Source: an uncultured Desulfovibrio sp.
Lineage (GTDB): Bacteria > Desulfobacterota > Desulfovibrionia > Desulfovibrionales > Desulfovibrionaceae
Direction: 5' to 3'
DNA: 7,128 nt
Assembly: GCA_900541395.1 (NCBI GenBank)
Contig: UQJT01000069.1
Span: 1 to 7,128 of the forward strand
A program made the position numbers and the translations under genes. Position 1 is the first letter of the stretch; each line of letters starts with the position of its first letter. Of this stretch, positions 5,890 to 7,128 are shown piece by piece. A model generated the notes under the pieces. The model was not told the DNA's origin. It searched no databases and saw only the letters and a program-made list of their open reading frames with translations.

Positions 5890-6845
5890 TACCGTATCCC
5901 GGCCCGGAGCAGATCGTGGACGTTGAGAATGCCCACGGGACGCCCGGCGTCGTCCACCACAAAGGCGTTGGTGATCTTACGCGCCTGAAGCTGCCCCAGG
6001 GCCTTGGCCGCCAGGCAGTCTTTCGCCAGAGTAAAAGGATGAAGGCTCATAACGTCGGCGGCAGGCCGGGCGAGCAGGTCCGGCCCCATGTGGCGGCGCA
6101 GGTCGCCGTCGGTGATCATGCCGACCAGGCGCGCGCCCTCCACCACGCCCGCGCAGCCGAAGCCCTTGCCGCTCATGACGACCAGGGTGTCGCTCATGGA
6201 ATCGCCGGGCCGCACCAGAGGCAGCGCGTCGCCGCCATGCATGATGTCGCCCGCCACCAGCAGGGCGCGTCCCAGAGAACCGCCGGGATGAAACTGATGG
6301 AAGTCCTCGGGCTTGAAACCCCGCGCCGCGAGCAGCCCCAAAGCCACGGCGTCGCCCAGGGCCATCTGCATGGTGGTGGAGGTGGTGGGGGCGCAGCCTA
6401 TGGGGCAGGCCTCGGGCACGTCGGGCAGCAGCAACACGTGATCGGCGTGGCGGCCCAAAAAACTTTGCGCGTTCTTGGTTACGGCCACCACGGGCATGCC
6501 GTGCCGGGCGGCGAACAACACGATATCCGACAGTTCGACCGTTTCGCCGGAATTGGAAAAAGCCAGGACCGCGTCGCGGACGGACATCATGCCCAGATCG
6601 CCGTGACTGGCCTCGGCCGGGTGAATGAAATAGGCGGGCGCGCCGGTGGACGCCAGAGTGGCGGCCACCTTGGCGGCCACATGACCGCTTTTGCCCATGC
6701 CGGTCACGGCAATGCGACCCTCAATATTCAACAGACAGGCCAAAGCCTCGTCAAAGGCGGAGTCCAGGCGGGCCGCCAGCATATTCAGGGCGTCGGCCTG
6801 CTGGGACAGAACGCGGCGTGCCAGGGGAAGGGAACTGTCTTTCAT
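5889..6845 (-). CDS. kdsD: D-arabinose-5-phosphate isomerase (KdsD/KpsF/GutQ family)
   Basis: The enzyme interconverts ribulose-5-phosphate and arabinose-5-phosphate, the first step to Kdo for the LPS core, in the cytoplasm. From ATG at 6845 it has 318 residues (328 in E. coli KdsD). The SIS domain shows GMGKSGH (49-55), HGDLGM (81-86), SNSGE (97-101) and HPGGSLGR (186-193), keeping the Lys, both His and the Glu linked to catalysis. Two CBS domains follow, with DIMHGGD, GMITDGDLRRH, DVM and VGILNVHDLLRAG. AAGGA lies 7 nt before this ATG. An upstream in-frame ATG at 6905, with GGGGAAGGA before it, would add 20 residues (MIENNPRRDRASPRSSKDRG); that stretch is basic, uses rare codons and has no family match, so it is probably leader. 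The gene stands alone, convergent to the flagellar block. KpsF or GutQ paralogues cannot be excluded by sequence alone. Confidence 0.93.
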   Translation of the reverse strand: MKDSSLPLARRVLSQQADALNMLAARLDSAFDEALACLLNIEGRIAVTGMGKSGHVAAKVAATLASTGAPAYFIHPAEASHGDLGMMSVRDAVLAFSNSGETVELSDIVLFAARHGMPVVAVTKNAQSFLGRHADHVLLLPDVPEACPIGCAPTTSTTMQMALGDAVALGLLAARGFKPEDFHQFHPGGSLGRALLVAGDIMHGGDALPLVRPGDSMSDTLVVMSGKGFGCAGVVEGARLVGMITDGDLRRHMGPDLLARPAADVMSLHPFTLAKDCLAAKALGQLQARKITNAFVVDDAGRPVGILNVHDLLRAGIR

Positions 6846-6923
6846 GCCTCGATCCTTGCTTGACCGCGGGCTTGCTCGGTCCCGACGGGGATTGTTTTCT
6901 ATCATGATTCCTTCCCCTTTCCT

Positions 6924-6956
6924 AGCACACCGAAATATCTAAAATTTCGGCGTGCT
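6924..6956 (-). promoter_or_regulatory. Hairpin in the kdsD upstream region
   Basis: Arms at 6924-6936 (AGCACACCGAAAT) and 6944-6956 (ATTTCGGCGTGCT) form 13 bp with one mismatch on the + strand. On the - strand that position becomes a G-U pair, so the RNA in the kdsD direction folds better. No U-run follows. It may be a leader structure, the terminator of an earlier - strand gene, or part of the stem-loop chain to its right. Confidence 0.5.
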
Positions 6957-6959
6957 CAC

Positions 6960-7025
6960 CGCCATGCGGGAGCATGGCGCGGCGGCGCGGCCGCCGCGGA
7001 TGAGCCGAAATCCGCGCTTTTCGGC
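6960..7025. repeat. Three consecutive stem-loops
   Basis: Perfect stems occur at 6960-6967/6972-6979 (CGCCATGC, 8 bp, 4-base loop), 6978-6986/6990-6998 (CGCGGCGGC, 9 bp, 3-base loop, sharing two bases with the first) and 7004-7010/7019-7025 (GCCGAAA, 7 bp). No gene is seen here. The layout recalls the hairpin-filled interior of the element at 1102-1250, but the sequence is not clearly the same. Confidence 0.5.
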
Positions 7026-7034
7026 GAACGCTCT

Positions 7035-7063
7035 TGACACAAAATACGAAGTGTTTTGTGTCA
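7035..7063. promoter_or_regulatory. Palindrome TGACACAAAA/TTTTGTGTCA
   Basis: Perfect 10-base arms at 7035-7044 and 7054-7063. Three further pairs (one G-U) close the stem to a 3-base loop. It is AT-rich within GC-rich DNA and close to the repeat at the right edge. It could be an operator for a dimeric regulator, a bidirectional terminator stem, or an end of a second repeat type. Confidence 0.5.
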
Positions 7064-7071
7064 TGCCGTCC

Positions 7072-7128
7072 TGGAGCGGTTTGCTGTTGAAAACGGCAAG
7101 CGCTCCGGCTGCCGCGGGAGCGGACGCC
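7072..7128. repeat. Partial copy of the MITE-like element at the right edge
   Basis: From 7074 this is the exact reverse complement of bases 1-55. It begins TGGAGCGGTTTGCTGTTGAA, so the flanking TA seen in other copies is TG here. The inner part of the element runs off the window. Confidence 0.85.

Noticed and set aside
5916..6863. 315-codon open frame on the + strand opposite kdsD
   Set aside because: Gly/His/Gln-rich antisense of kdsD, whose motifs are all intact on the - strand.
6924..6950. Sigma-54 promoter on the - strand before kdsD (GAGCACG)
   Set aside because: The -12 GC is absent at the required spacing.
1..7128. Composite transposon carrying flagellar genes between inverted repeats
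   Set aside because: The repeats are short noncoding elements also present inside the window, no transposase is seen, and the cargo is core machinery. An assembly break at a repeat explains the termini better.

Overview
The window is high-GC bacterial DNA holding a flagellar basal-body and export gene block. On the + strand the order is fliR, flhB, flgB, flgC, fliE, fliF and a 71-codon gene directly after fliF. A convergent kdsD-type arabinose-5-phosphate isomerase gene lies on the - strand. The protein styles, the flgB-flgC-fliE-fliF order, sigma-54-type flagellar promoters and a Kdo-LPS gene suggest a Gram-negative of the Desulfovibrio type (Desulfovibrionaceae). That placement rests on recalled protein style, not a search, and is only moderately secure.

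Layout. Positions 1-57 are one end of a dispersed inverted repeat. A U-tailed terminator (131-163) closes a + strand gene that lies off the left edge. fliR (313-1104) and flhB (1273-2346) encode two inner-membrane parts of the flagellar export gate. They are separated by a complete 149-bp MITE-like element (1102-1250) that ends in TA on both sides. Removing it rejoins fliR to flhB with a 21-nt gap. A sigma-54-like promoter (2466-2482) precedes flgB-flgC-fliE (rod proteins and the MS-ring/rod junction). A second promoter with the same variant -24 box (3770-3786) overlaps the fliE stop codon and precedes fliF (the MS ring). The gene at 5529-5744 encodes a small protein whose C-terminal half resembles the FliG-binding tail of FliF. 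fliG, which I recall following fliF in related bacteria, is not here. The block ends in a degenerate repeat copy and a large hairpin shared with the 3' end of kdsD.

The right edge (6924-7128) upstream of kdsD is a chain of five stem-loops followed by another copy of the repeat end. The first 55 bases of the window are the exact reverse complement of the last 55, and identity stops at base 56. This looks like an assembly contig broken at a repeat with a 55-mer overlap, so what lies beyond each edge is unknown.

How the genes work together: FliF builds the MS ring in the inner membrane. FliE joins it to the rod proteins FlgB and FlgC. FliR and FlhB sit within the ring as part of the export gate that sends rod, hook and filament subunits outward. 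The small FliF-tail-like protein may touch FliG at the C-ring interface, which is inference. kdsD serves LPS core synthesis and has no evident link to the flagellum. The most unusual items are the stand-alone FliF-tail protein, the TA-bounded elements whose ends supply stop codons, and the twin variant sigma-54 promoters.
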